Origin: Cyanobacterium aponinum PCC 10605
GTDB taxonomy: Bacteria; Cyanobacteriota; Cyanobacteriia; Cyanobacteriales; Cyanobacteriaceae
Assembly (NCBI RefSeq): GCF_000317675.1
Contig: NC_019776.1
Coordinates: 3,348,001-3,412,000, forward strand
Length of the DNA stretch: 64,000 nt
Direction of reading: 5' to 3'
The notes below the pieces were generated by a model, which was not told the DNA's origin, did not search any database, and saw only the letters and a list, made by a program, of their open reading frames with translations. The position numbers were made by a program, and so were the translations under genes. Position 1 is the stretch's first letter. The number at the start of each line of letters is the position of its first letter. Of the stretch, positions 10,800 to 19,366 are shown in pieces.

Positions 10800-11468
10800 T
10801 CAAAAACTATATTCTAATAACAAAGTATTAGTTTTACCCTCATGTAAAAAATCAATGGAGCGTTTATTTTCCTTTAAGCCTAAACGAATAAAATAATCTA
10901 AATCATTCTCAGATAAAGCCCAAGGAGGACCTGAAGGCGGTTTTTTTTCAGTATGATAATGAGTGAACATTAATAGTGTGCCTGTAACTTTAACTAGGGA
11001 GACAACAGCATTAATTGCATTTTCTCTCACCTCTAAGGGTAAGGCTTGGATAGTGCGACACTCCCAAACAAAATCAAACTGTTTTTCCCATATCCTCGGT
11101 AACTGAAAAATATCTTCACAAACATAATTAACTTTGGTGTTGGGAAAACGCTGACGACACCAATTAATTGCAGTAGGAGATACATCAAAAGCCGTTACCT
11201 GAAAACCAGTTTCTTGAAGTAATTCTGCATCATCCCCTAAACCGCAACCAATAACAACAGCCGTTAATTGTTCATTTTTCTTGATTCCCTGATGGTTTTT
11301 TAACCATTCTCGAAGATGAGAATTAGCCTCTAACTTTGCCCAAGGTATGTAAGAAGGATTACTTTTAGCAGAGGCATATAATTCTTCAAACCATGCCGAT
11401 GGTTGATTATTACTTAAGTGTTTCTCAACTAAATCATTTATAGTTTGTTTTTTTGCTTCTGATGACAC
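10800..11468 (-). CDS. SAM-dependent methyltransferase, TPMT-like family
   Basis: A 222-residue class I methyltransferase. Motif I is VIGCGLGDDAELL, followed by the acidic AFDVSPTAINWC of the SAM pocket. A later block reads FDFVWECRTIQALP. The N-terminal W-E-E-L-type segment (FEELYASAKSNPSYIPWAKL) resembles thiopurine methyltransferase-like proteins. The substrate cannot be told from sequence. It is convergent with the DUF4336 gene and separated by 78 bases. Confidence 0.82.
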   Translation of the reverse strand: MSSEAKKQTINDLVEKHLSNNQPSAWFEELYASAKSNPSYIPWAKLEANSHLREWLKNHQGIKKNEQLTAVVIGCGLGDDAELLQETGFQVTAFDVSPTAINWCRQRFPNTKVNYVCEDIFQLPRIWEKQFDFVWECRTIQALPLEVRENAINAVVSLVKVTGTLLMFTHYHTEKKPPSGPPWALSENDLDYFIRLGLKENKRSIDFLHEGKTNTLLLEYSF

Positions 11469-11625
11469 GGAAACTTAATTGTTTAGTTATATGGTTATTC
11501 AATTATAGCAAAGATGCTTAAGGGAAAAAAAAGAATTTTCTAATCTTCACTGATTTTCTATTGCATCAACATAGTTACAATAGGCATTTTGCAAAGTAAA
11601 AATAATTTCCGAAATTTAAAATTTT

Positions 11626-11786
11626 GTCTCTTCTACAGTGGTTACGACAAATTAATAGAAAATAAGGGCAACAAAGATTATTTTTCTCACAAAAGCAATA
11701 AATTAAAATTTTATCTTTTACTATTTTAAAAATTCTCTGTATGTCTAACTCAACCAATAACTTACATGACGAGAAGTAATAGAGTC
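11626..11786 (+). mobile_element. R1 MITE copy, 161 bp
   Basis: Starts GTCTCTTCTACAGTGGTTA and ends GACGAGAAGTAATAGAGTC, matching the R1 copies at 7418 (reverse), 27739 and 51877. The flanks AAAATTTT (11618-11625) and TAAATTTT (11787-11794) match at seven of eight bases, which fits an aged 8-bp duplication. A minus-strand open frame of 60 codons here is a by-product of the repeat. The remaining bases between 11469 and 11809 hold nothing recognisable. Confidence 0.78.
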
Positions 11787-11809
11787 TAAATTTTTGGTGA
11801 GTATAACAA

Positions 11810-12055
11810 TTAGTTTGATTCAGGGGATTTTAAACGACTACTACTCCATCGCCCATGAATATTGACACTATAAGGAATTAAATATGTTAACATCCCTGAA
11901 ATCCATCTTTGTTGCGTCATTTCCCCTTGAATTAAGGCACTTCCATGATTAATTGTAAATAACATCGTACCTACAAATAAAGCCACTTTTAATGCCGATT
12001 GACAATATTTAGGATTAAATAGACTCTGCAGGTAATCCATGACATTGTTATTCAT
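11810..12055 (-). CDS. nrtS: nitrate/nitrite transporter NrtS-like small membrane protein
   Basis: The 81-residue product has two hydrophobic segments and the family-like string INHGSALIQGEMTQQRW followed by LTYLIPYSVNIHGR. NrtS proteins were described in marine cyanobacteria as small two-helix nitrate/nitrite transporters. The start is uncertain: ATG at 12055 or at 12040 both fit, and a longer frame upstream is unlikely because it overlaps the divergent lipoprotein gene. The assignment is from recalled sequence pattern. Confidence 0.72.
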   Translation of the reverse strand: MNNNVMDYLQSLFNPKYCQSALKVALFVGTMLFTINHGSALIQGEMTQQRWISGMLTYLIPYSVNIHGRWSSSRLKSPESN

Positions 12056-12494
12056 GATTAAAAAGATGAATATTCTCGAAAAGTTTACAATTCTTATTGT
12101 TTTAATAATAGCCAATTTGACTGTTATTAGTTGTACAAGTCAGAAAACCTTAACTTGTCGGCAGATAAAAAATATAATAACTGACCTAAATAGTAAAATA
12201 GAACCTGCCTTAGCTAGTGATAATGTGTTGGAAATAAAGGCAATTGCCCAAGAGTTTGAGATGACGAGGGAAAAACTATTACAAGTTGAAATCAATGATA
12301 ATTTTCTAAGTCAATCTACTAAAAATTTGGCTTCAACTTATCAGGAATATGGCGAGGTAACCTATGATTTTTTACAGGCATTTACTACTAAAAACACTGA
12401 AAATGCGATCGCATCTAAACAAGCTGTTAATCAATTATTTACAAAACAACAGCAATTAGTTCGTGAAATTAATGATTACTGTTATCCACCATAA
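12054..12494 (+). CDS. small lipoprotein of unknown function
   Basis: The 146-residue product has a hydrophobic N-terminus ending in the lipobox-like L-T-V-I-S-C, so it is probably lipid-anchored. The rest is helical and polar, with two more cysteines (C in LTCRQI and C in DYCYPP) that may form a disulphide. Possible starts are ATG 12039, 12054 and 12066; I chose 12054. It is divergent from nrtS, and the two start regions overlap by a few bases, so both promoters must lie inside the opposite gene or be shared. I do not recognise the family. Confidence 0.68.
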   Translation: MIKKMNILEKFTILIVLIIANLTVISCTSQKTLTCRQIKNIITDLNSKIEPALASDNVLEIKAIAQEFEMTREKLLQVEINDNFLSQSTKNLASTYQEYGEVTYDFLQAFTTKNTENAIASKQAVNQLFTKQQQLVREINDYCYPP

Positions 12495-12572
12495 ATTATT
12501 TAGTGTTGGGGTATTGGGGTTGAATATATGCAACCCTTACGGAAAATTTCTTTTTTATCTTAACTCCTGTAC

Positions 12573-12592
12573 GGGCGAATGGCTATTCGCCC
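12573..12592. repeat. hairpin module GGGCGAAT-GGCT-ATTCGCCC
   Basis: A perfect 8-bp stem with a four-base loop. The same hairpin or a close variant occurs at 31633, 35180, 36122, 36777 and 38198. It sits in the short spacer between the small lipoprotein and the binding-protein gene, which converge here. Confidence 0.7.
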
Positions 12593-12637
12593 CTAACTAA
12601 CTCCTAACTCAAATTTTGCCCCTTGCCCTTTAAATAA

Positions 12638-13990
12638 TTAACTCCTCGTTGAATTATCCCACTGGTTAGCGGCATCGTTAATGGCTTGTTCAACAGTTTT
12701 TTCTCCTAACATTGCCTGTTGAATATTATCATAAATAATTTTCTTCAATTGACCGATATTTTTCACTGGGGGAATTAATACCTCTGCTTCTTCTAATTGT
12801 TGAGCACTTATTTTTCTACCTTGTATAAGAATATCGTTACTATTCTCTTTTTCTAAACTACTAATGTAAGATGCGATCGCATCTTTATGGGAAGGTAAAA
12901 CATTAGCCTGTTGAGTAAACTTTAGCTGATTCTCACCATTAGTGACAAACAAAGCATATTTTAAGGCTTCCTCAGATTTATCCGTATCCTTGGGAATTAC
13001 TAAATTCATCACCGCCACATTTTTCTTTCCCGTATCTCCCGTAATCTGAGAAGTAACATTAGATTTTTCGTAGATAGTTGGCGCATTAGTAGCGATAGTT
13101 TTCAGAAATTCTGCCCCTGTGCCTAATAAAGCTAATTCCCCAGCTTGATAAAGTTCGATGGCATGACGATGTCCTTGAGTTAAAATTTCAGGAGGTAATA
13201 AATCTCTCTGATATAAATCTACCCAATACTGAAACACCTTTAAACCTTCGGGAGTGTTAAAAGTTGCTTTTCCGTTTTCATCCAACAAACTCACACCCAT
13301 TTGCACAAAAGACTGTAAAACCTCGTTAGAATCATTGGCAACAAAAGGCACAAAGAAAGCATATTTTCCTGTTTTCTCCTTTACCTGTTGAGCAACAACT
13401 GCCAAATCTGCAAAAGTTTGAGGGGGTTGACTTACTCCTGCTTGATTTAACAAATCCTCATTATAAACCGTAATCGTGGTAGTTAAATACCAAGGAATGC
13501 CAAAAATTATTTTTTCGCACTGATTTTCTGCACTACATAAATTGATACTATTTCCATCCCAAATTTTCCCTAAGTATTTATCTTTCACTTCTGAAGGAAT
13601 TTGCGTGTCTAAATTTAACCAAGCATTACGACTAGCTAACTGAGAAGCAAAATCAGGATTCAAATTAACTACATCTGGAGCGGTTTTTGCTGACACCGCC
13701 GTCAAAATCTTACTTTCCATAGCATTCCATGGTACATCTATCCACTCTACCTTACTAGGAGGATTCTCCTGCTCAAAACTACTATTTAATTCCTGAAAAT
13801 AGCTAGTAAATTGAGGTTGTAATTGCATTGTCCAAAATTCAATACTTTCTGATGGATTGGACACCGAAGTAGTACAACTGACGAGAAAAGTTAACAATAA
13901 TCCAGCAATAAACCAAGATAAATAAACAAAAAGAGATTGTAAACGAGAGCCAAATAAACTCAAAAACATACTTTTAAAAAAAATTAACAA
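12638..13990 (-). CDS. ABC transporter substrate-binding lipoprotein, family 1 (sugar type)
   Basis: Periplasmic binding component for import of an oligosaccharide or similar solute. The 450-residue protein has a long hydrophobic leader ending in a lipobox F-L-V-S-C with the acylated cysteine near residue 39. The mature part has family 1 blocks: VEWIDVPWNAMESKIL, APDVVNLNPDF, FGIPWYLTTTITVYN and FVTNGENQLKF. No permease or ATPase genes are adjacent, so the partner transporter must be elsewhere, as is common in cyanobacteria. Substrate unknown. Confidence 0.88.
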   Translation of the reverse strand: MLIFFKSMFLSLFGSRLQSLFVYLSWFIAGLLLTFLVSCTTSVSNPSESIEFWTMQLQPQFTSYFQELNSSFEQENPPSKVEWIDVPWNAMESKILTAVSAKTAPDVVNLNPDFASQLASRNAWLNLDTQIPSEVKDKYLGKIWDGNSINLCSAENQCEKIIFGIPWYLTTTITVYNEDLLNQAGVSQPPQTFADLAVVAQQVKEKTGKYAFFVPFVANDSNEVLQSFVQMGVSLLDENGKATFNTPEGLKVFQYWVDLYQRDLLPPEILTQGHRHAIELYQAGELALLGTGAEFLKTIATNAPTIYEKSNVTSQITGDTGKKNVAVMNLVIPKDTDKSEEALKYALFVTNGENQLKFTQQANVLPSHKDAIASYISSLEKENSNDILIQGRKISAQQLEEAEVLIPPVKNIGQLKKIIYDNIQQAMLGEKTVEQAINDAANQWDNSTRS

Positions 13991-14224
13991 TCAATTAATA
14001 AAAACACAATGACTAAATATATATACCTTTACTCACAATATCACCATACAAACAGAGATTAAGAAAATCCCCATATTTACCGTTGGTATTTTGTTAATTA
14101 ACTTTTAATATTGATCTTAGATAAATAATATTCGATTATACTTTGTTTGTTTATATCAAAACTTTTATTGTTATCCATCAAATTGGATAAGATAAGATTA
14201 ACTTTATCAAACCTTTATATTTAA

Positions 14225-14250
14225 TCCGTATAAATACGGAGGAAAAGGAG
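14225..14250 (+). promoter_or_regulatory. pilM leader: small hairpin overlapping one of two ribosome-binding sites
   Basis: The sequence TCCGTA-TAAA-TACGGA can form a six-pair hairpin at 14225-14240. Its 3' arm overlaps a GGAGG at 14238-14242. A second Shine-Dalgarno AGGAG at 14246-14250 is well placed, seven bases before the ATG at 14258. Any role in translation control is inference. Confidence 0.4.
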
Positions 14251-14257
14251 CTAAACA

Positions 14258-15373
14258 ATGTTAAGTTTTTTAGACAACTTCATGGGGGGGAAAACCAACG
14301 GTGTCGGTATTGAAATCGGTCCCGATAAAGTCACCCTTGCTCAAATTAGTAAAAAAGGTCAACAATACAAATTACTCAAGTACTATTCTTTAGAAGTGCC
14401 AGAAGAAATATTTGAGGAAGGACAAATAGTTGATTCTCCGGCATTGGCTGAGTTGATTGACCAACTTTTAAAGGAGGCAAAGGTTAAACCAAAGCAAATT
14501 GCTACTGCCGTACCCATGAAAGATGCGGTTATGCGTATTATACCAATTCCTGCAGAATTAAATGATCAGGAATTAAGAGACATGGTGCTTAACCATGAAG
14601 CAGCCTTATATCTACCTTATCCTAGAGAAGAAGTGGATATAGACTATCAAAAATTAGGCTACTTTGTGGATGAGGATGGCATCGAAAAAGTACAAGTTTT
14701 GTTAGTTGCTACCAGAAGAGAAGTAACTGACTTATACCTAGAAACATTTCAACAGGCAGGATTGAAAGTAAGTGTTCTGGAAATCAATAGTTTTGCTTTA
14801 ATTAGAACTATAAAAGAACAACTCAAACAATTTTCTTCTAGTGAGGCGGTGGTTTTAGTGGATATTGAGTTTGATACTACCGAAATTGCCATTATCTGTG
14901 AAGGTGTACCCCAATTTACCCGCACAATCCCCATTGGCACATATCAAATGCAAACAGCCTTGGCTCAAGCAATGAATTTGCCCACTTCCAAAAACACAGA
15001 ACTATTGCAGGAAATCACTATTCCCAATAATCCAGAACAAACTACCAGCGCTAGTACCACTAGCAGTCAAACTTGGATAAACCCCGGCATGGATTCTTTA
15101 TTAAGGGTTTTAGGTGAATTAGTGGATGAGTTGCGTCGTTCTATCAATTTCTATCTCAATCAGAGTGGAGATGTGGAAGTAGTGCAGATGCTTTTATCTG
15201 GTCCAGGGGCGGGTTTGGCGCAAATTGATGAGTTTTTTACCAAAAAATTAAGTTTACCAACGATGCAGGTTGACCCAATTTCAGCTTTATCTCTGAGTTT
15301 GAAAGAGGATTTATCCCCGATGCAAAGGGCTGGATTGGGAACTGTTCTTGGTTTAGGAATGAGGATGAGCTAG
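14258..15373 (+). CDS. pilM: type IV pilus assembly protein PilM
   Basis: Actin-like (FtsA fold) cytoplasmic protein that binds the PilN N-terminus and links the inner-membrane platform to the motor. The 371 residues show VGIEIGPDKVTLAQI at the start, TAVPMKDAVMRIIPIP, VVLVDIEFDTTEIAII and LLSGPGAGLAQIDEF of the nucleotide-binding fold. It is the first gene of pilM-pilN-pilO-pilQ, with only two bases before pilN. The cluster is needed for twitching or phototaxis and natural competence in other cyanobacteria. Confidence 0.95.
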   Translation: MLSFLDNFMGGKTNGVGIEIGPDKVTLAQISKKGQQYKLLKYYSLEVPEEIFEEGQIVDSPALAELIDQLLKEAKVKPKQIATAVPMKDAVMRIIPIPAELNDQELRDMVLNHEAALYLPYPREEVDIDYQKLGYFVDEDGIEKVQVLLVATRREVTDLYLETFQQAGLKVSVLEINSFALIRTIKEQLKQFSSSEAVVLVDIEFDTTEIAIICEGVPQFTRTIPIGTYQMQTALAQAMNLPTSKNTELLQEITIPNNPEQTTSASTTSSQTWINPGMDSLLRVLGELVDELRRSINFYLNQSGDVEVVQMLLSGPGAGLAQIDEFFTKKLSLPTMQVDPISALSLSLKEDLSPMQRAGLGTVLGLGMRMS

Positions 15374-15375
15374 TT

Positions 15376-16239
15376 ATGTACAACATTGATATTAATTTTT
15401 TAAAGGATAGAAAGCTAGATTCTACAGGAGGCACTACAGCCTTTCAAAAAAAACCCACGACTCCTTTAAGTGAGAGAGTTCCTATTTTCATTGGCACAGG
15501 GGTTGGAGTCGCTTTTATTGCGGCGGTGGGGGGTGCTTTAGTTCTTCTCAATGGACAGAAATCAAGTACAAATAAAACTATTGCGGAACTAGATGCAGAA
15601 ATTCAACGGTTACAGGGTCAAAATCAACAAGTACAGCAAATTCAAACAGAAATTGACAATGTGAACCGAGAAACAGGTATCCTGGCTAGTGTTTTCAATA
15701 ATATTAAGCCTTGGTCTGCGATGTTAGCAGAAATAGCTTATGTTACCCCTCCGAGTGTTCAGATTAATTCTATTACTCAAAATGATACAAAAACCTTAAC
15801 CATCAATGGTTATGCTCAATCTTATGATGATGTTAATGATTTTCTATTAACTTTAAAAAATTCTCCTTTTCTCAATGGAGAAAATACCAGACTGACTACT
15901 AGCAGTTTGACTGATAATCCTAGCACAGTTATTTTCGATCGCGCTCAGTTAAATTCTCAAACACAAGGGGAAAATGGAGGGGCAGGAACAACTCCTACTC
16001 CGGGGGGAGCTAATACAGGGATTCAATTGGAGTTACCTCAAGTAATTCTTTATACTATCACCTCAGAAATTAGTGATTTATCCTCAGAACAACTATTAAA
16101 TTTATTGAATAGACGAGGTGCGATCGGCTTAGTTTCAAGGCTCAGTAACTTACAAAGAAAGGGAGTGTTACAACTAGAAGCCATTGCAGAAGAAACCCAA
16201 GAACAATCAGAAGAACAAGAAGGAGAAGCTCAACAATGA
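15376..16239 (+). CDS. pilN: type IV pilus assembly protein PilN
   Basis: Inner-membrane platform protein. The 287 residues begin with the cytoplasmic PilM-binding peptide (YNIDINFLKDRK). A single membrane segment lies around residues 36-58, followed by a coiled coil (about 65-100) and a periplasmic ferredoxin-like domain. The C-terminal 30 residues are Gln/Glu-rich. Its TGA overlaps the pilO ATG by four bases, so translation is coupled. Confidence 0.93.
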   Translation: MYNIDINFLKDRKLDSTGGTTAFQKKPTTPLSERVPIFIGTGVGVAFIAAVGGALVLLNGQKSSTNKTIAELDAEIQRLQGQNQQVQQIQTEIDNVNRETGILASVFNNIKPWSAMLAEIAYVTPPSVQINSITQNDTKTLTINGYAQSYDDVNDFLLTLKNSPFLNGENTRLTTSSLTDNPSTVIFDRAQLNSQTQGENGGAGTTPTPGGANTGIQLELPQVILYTITSEISDLSSEQLLNLLNRRGAIGLVSRLSNLQRKGVLQLEAIAEETQEQSEEQEGEAQQ

Positions 16240-16991
16240 CAACATCTTTTACTACCTCTGACGAATTTGATCCCCAAGACGAGGGTTTTGGTGCGGAAGC
16301 CGACTATCCCAGTGCTTTTGGTATTACTTTTACCCCGAAAATTTCGGGTATAGCTATCGGCGTTGGAGGATTTTTGATTGCTGGTTATTTATTTTTTTCT
16401 CAAGTAATGCCAGTGTTGGGGGAATTGTCAGAATTAAATAAACAAAAGCAGGAAAAACAGGAACAATTAAACCAACTAAGTTCTAATGAACTAGAGCAAA
16501 TTCTTGCCAGAAAACAAGGAGAATTGGAAGAAGCAAAAGATTTAAAAGGGGATGTATTGCAATTGTTTGCTCAAACTCAAAACTTAGAAACCCTACTGCT
16601 AGACGTTAATAATTTTGCCAACTTGAGCAATATCAAAATGAATAGCTATGTACCCACTGGAGATAAAGAAAAAGTAGCAGATGATTCTTTTGGCACTCTA
16701 GCGGCGAACAATTTACAGGTGCAAACCTATAATCTTGACATTGAGGGGGGCTTTTCTCAATTACAGTTCTTCTTGCAGGATTTAGAAAGATTACAACCTC
16801 TTTTAGTCGTGCAAAATTTGAATACAAGCATTTTAGAGCCGCCCATTTATCTACTGGAAAATAATAGCCTATCGGTTGTTCAAGAACCAACTCTGAAAAC
16901 AACTCTTACTCTTAAAGCGGTTTTTCCTGACTTACAACCAGCCCCAGAAGCCCCAGCACCTGAAGGGGAACAACCAACAGAAGGTCAATAA
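16236..16991 (+). CDS. pilO: type IV pilus assembly protein PilO
   Basis: Partner of PilN in the inner-membrane platform. The 251-residue protein has an acidic cytoplasmic head, a membrane segment at about residues 34-57, a coiled coil (65-110) and a periplasmic domain. It ends in a proline/glutamate-rich tail. It overlaps pilN at its start and is 94 bases from pilQ. Confidence 0.92.
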   Translation: MTTSFTTSDEFDPQDEGFGAEADYPSAFGITFTPKISGIAIGVGGFLIAGYLFFSQVMPVLGELSELNKQKQEKQEQLNQLSSNELEQILARKQGELEEAKDLKGDVLQLFAQTQNLETLLLDVNNFANLSNIKMNSYVPTGDKEKVADDSFGTLAANNLQVQTYNLDIEGGFSQLQFFLQDLERLQPLLVVQNLNTSILEPPIYLLENNSLSVVQEPTLKTTLTLKAVFPDLQPAPEAPAPEGEQPTEGQ

Positions 16992-17085
16992 TTACCTTTG
17001 AAATGGTTAATTTTTCTTATCATTTTTTTTTTATCATTTTGTCTTCAATCCTTTAAAATTTATTTGTGTGTAGGAGCATAAACCG

Positions 17086-19314
17086 ATGAATAAATTTCTT
17101 TTTAATCAAGTTAAAGTTGTCAGTGGCACAACCGCCTTTATTCTTCTTTGGCAGTCTTTTGCCATTGCGAATCCTCGTTTAAATAAAACCTTAAAAATAA
17201 AAAAATCCCCTGAATGGATTGCCCAATTGTCTACTCAAAATCAAGATGTATTAGTCCCAAATCCCATTGTAGAAATTGATGGAAAACCAGTGGACTCAAC
17301 CCAACCAACGATTCCTGCACCTCAGTTTTTGCCCAGGGCAGTTGCTCCCCCAGTTGGGGATATGTCCGTTTCTAATGTACGCAATGCCATACCAACTGTT
17401 AACTTAGGTACATCGGCTTTAATTCCTCGCTTAGTGTTGCGAGATGCTCCCGCCACAGAAGTTTTGGCTCTATTAACTCGTGCTGCAGGACTAAATATTA
17501 TCTTCACAGACCAAAGTGGTACAGAAGGAAGTGGGGCGACAGTATCCTTAGATTTAGAAAACGAACCGATACAAGATGTTTTTAATAGTGTTTTATTAAT
17601 TTCTGGATTAAAAGCTAATCGTCAGGGTAACACCGTTTTTGTGGGCAATAAACTTCCCCCCACCGTTAAAAATACCATTACTCGTAGTATTCGGCTTAAT
17701 CAGTATAGCGCGATCGGAGCGGCTAGTTTTTTGAATAGTCAGGGTGCGCAGGGAAATATTGTTGAGCTAAAGGAAGAAGAGCAAGATGGTCGAGTTACTC
17801 AAACTTTTGAAGTCAAGCCTTTAGAAAGTGAAGAAAAAGATAGTGAGTATCTAGTGCTAAAAGGTTTAACAGTTCATGCTGATCCCATTCACGATACAAT
17901 TACCCTCGTCGGAGAACCCTATTTAGTACAAACGGCAACATCTTTTCTCACTCAATTAGATGTACGCCGACGCCAAGTAGCCGTCAATGTTAAAGTTGTT
18001 GATATACAATTAGACCAAGTTGATAGTTTCGGCTCTAGCTTCTCCTTTGGAATTGATAACACAGGTGTTGTTCAGGACGGTGGAGTTGGTGTAATTAATT
18101 TTGGTACAAATAATCAAAATGTTGACTCTGAAAGTTGGAGAACTAGCGGTCAAGGTCTAGGGATACCTGGTTATGCCGATAATGAACTTGTAGACCCATT
18201 TAATAACGAAATAGTTATTACAGAAGAGTTCTCCACTAATCTCTCTGATAGTTTACAAGACACTGTGGAACGTTCATTAGCAAATGTTTTGGATCAGGAG
18301 AGTGCTTCTAATTTAACAGATACTCTTTCTCGTAATTTTACGGATACTATTAATCGTAGCCTGAGTCAATTTGGTAACACCACTAATTTCACCAGAGACC
18401 AAGTAGAAACTTTAACAAGGAATCTTCAACAAGAATTAATTAATACAACTGGTAGAACTTTGAGTGAATCCCAATTAAGTGCATTAACTCAGGATGTTGT
18501 TAGAGATATAACTAATAATGTTGGTCGTACAGTAACGAGAACCTTACAAGGTATTCCTCTAGGTTCGCCAAACTCAGGTCAGATTTCTCCTTTTGGAGTC
18601 AATTATGATGCCACTCAACCCGGAAATCCTGCTACAGTACGCCCGGGCAGAAACTTTAATGTACCTCAAGCATTTTTGGCTCAAATTCGGGCGAATGTGA
18701 CTTCGGGTAATGCTAAAATTCTTACAGATCCTACTTTGGTGGTACAAGAAGGGCAAGTTGGGGCTGTCAAATTAGTTGAAAACGTAGTTACCAGCGTCAA
18801 TACTTCCATTGATCAGTTAAGTGGTGTGAGAACAACTACTCCTGTTATTGAACCTGCTGGGCTTACTTTATCAGTGGTAGTAGATAAAATCGATGATAAT
18901 GGCTTTATTACGTTACAAGTTGAACCCAATATTAGTGCACCCGGAACTCCTCAAGTATTCAGAAGTGGAGTTGGTGCAGATAACGTGATTACTCCTTTAG
19001 TTGAAAGAACTGTATCTTCTGGTAAGATTCGTTTGCGAGACGGACAGACTTTAATTTTATCGGGGATTATTCAAGATGGCGAAAGAACCACTGTTTCCAA
19101 AGTTCCCATCTTAGGGGATTTACCAATTATAGGTAGTTTATTCCGTTCTACCGTTAAGGATAAAGCCCGTTCAGAAGTTGTGGTTATTTTAACTCCTCAA
19201 ATTCTCGATGATTCTGAGGGTTATAGTGGTTTTGGTTATAATTACACTCCATCCCGTGAAACTGGTAAATACTTACGAGAAAGAGGGTTAAATATTCCTA
19301 CAACTCCCTATTAA
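17086..19314 (+). CDS. pilQ: type IV pilus secretin PilQ
   Basis: Forms the outer-membrane ring through which the pilus leaves the cell. The 742-residue protein has a signal peptide, then an STN/N0 domain (LVLRDAPATEVLALLTRAAG near residue 125). An N1-type domain follows (near 195-300). The secretin core is at the C-terminus (LRDGQTLILSGIIQDGE, VPILGDLPIIGSLFR, EVVVILTPQI). A Thr/Asn/Ser-rich stretch of roughly 110 residues (about 385-495) is inserted between the N-domains and the core. No AMIN domain is evident. TAGGAG lies 10 bases before the ATG. Confidence 0.94.
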   Translation: MNKFLFNQVKVVSGTTAFILLWQSFAIANPRLNKTLKIKKSPEWIAQLSTQNQDVLVPNPIVEIDGKPVDSTQPTIPAPQFLPRAVAPPVGDMSVSNVRNAIPTVNLGTSALIPRLVLRDAPATEVLALLTRAAGLNIIFTDQSGTEGSGATVSLDLENEPIQDVFNSVLLISGLKANRQGNTVFVGNKLPPTVKNTITRSIRLNQYSAIGAASFLNSQGAQGNIVELKEEEQDGRVTQTFEVKPLESEEKDSEYLVLKGLTVHADPIHDTITLVGEPYLVQTATSFLTQLDVRRRQVAVNVKVVDIQLDQVDSFGSSFSFGIDNTGVVQDGGVGVINFGTNNQNVDSESWRTSGQGLGIPGYADNELVDPFNNEIVITEEFSTNLSDSLQDTVERSLANVLDQESASNLTDTLSRNFTDTINRSLSQFGNTTNFTRDQVETLTRNLQQELINTTGRTLSESQLSALTQDVVRDITNNVGRTVTRTLQGIPLGSPNSGQISPFGVNYDATQPGNPATVRPGRNFNVPQAFLAQIRANVTSGNAKILTDPTLVVQEGQVGAVKLVENVVTSVNTSIDQLSGVRTTTPVIEPAGLTLSVVVDKIDDNGFITLQVEPNISAPGTPQVFRSGVGADNVITPLVERTVSSGKIRLRDGQTLILSGIIQDGERTTVSKVPILGDLPIIGSLFRSTVKDKARSEVVVILTPQILDDSEGYSGFGYNYTPSRETGKYLRERGLNIPTTPY

Positions 19315-19366
19315 TTTCAATTAGTAATTAGTAATTAGTAATTAGTAATTAACAATTGGCAATTCA

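Noticed and set aside
11575-11757. 60-codon open frame on the minus strand
   Set aside because: It lies mostly inside an R1 repeat copy (11626-11786), and its text matches the repeat, not a protein family.
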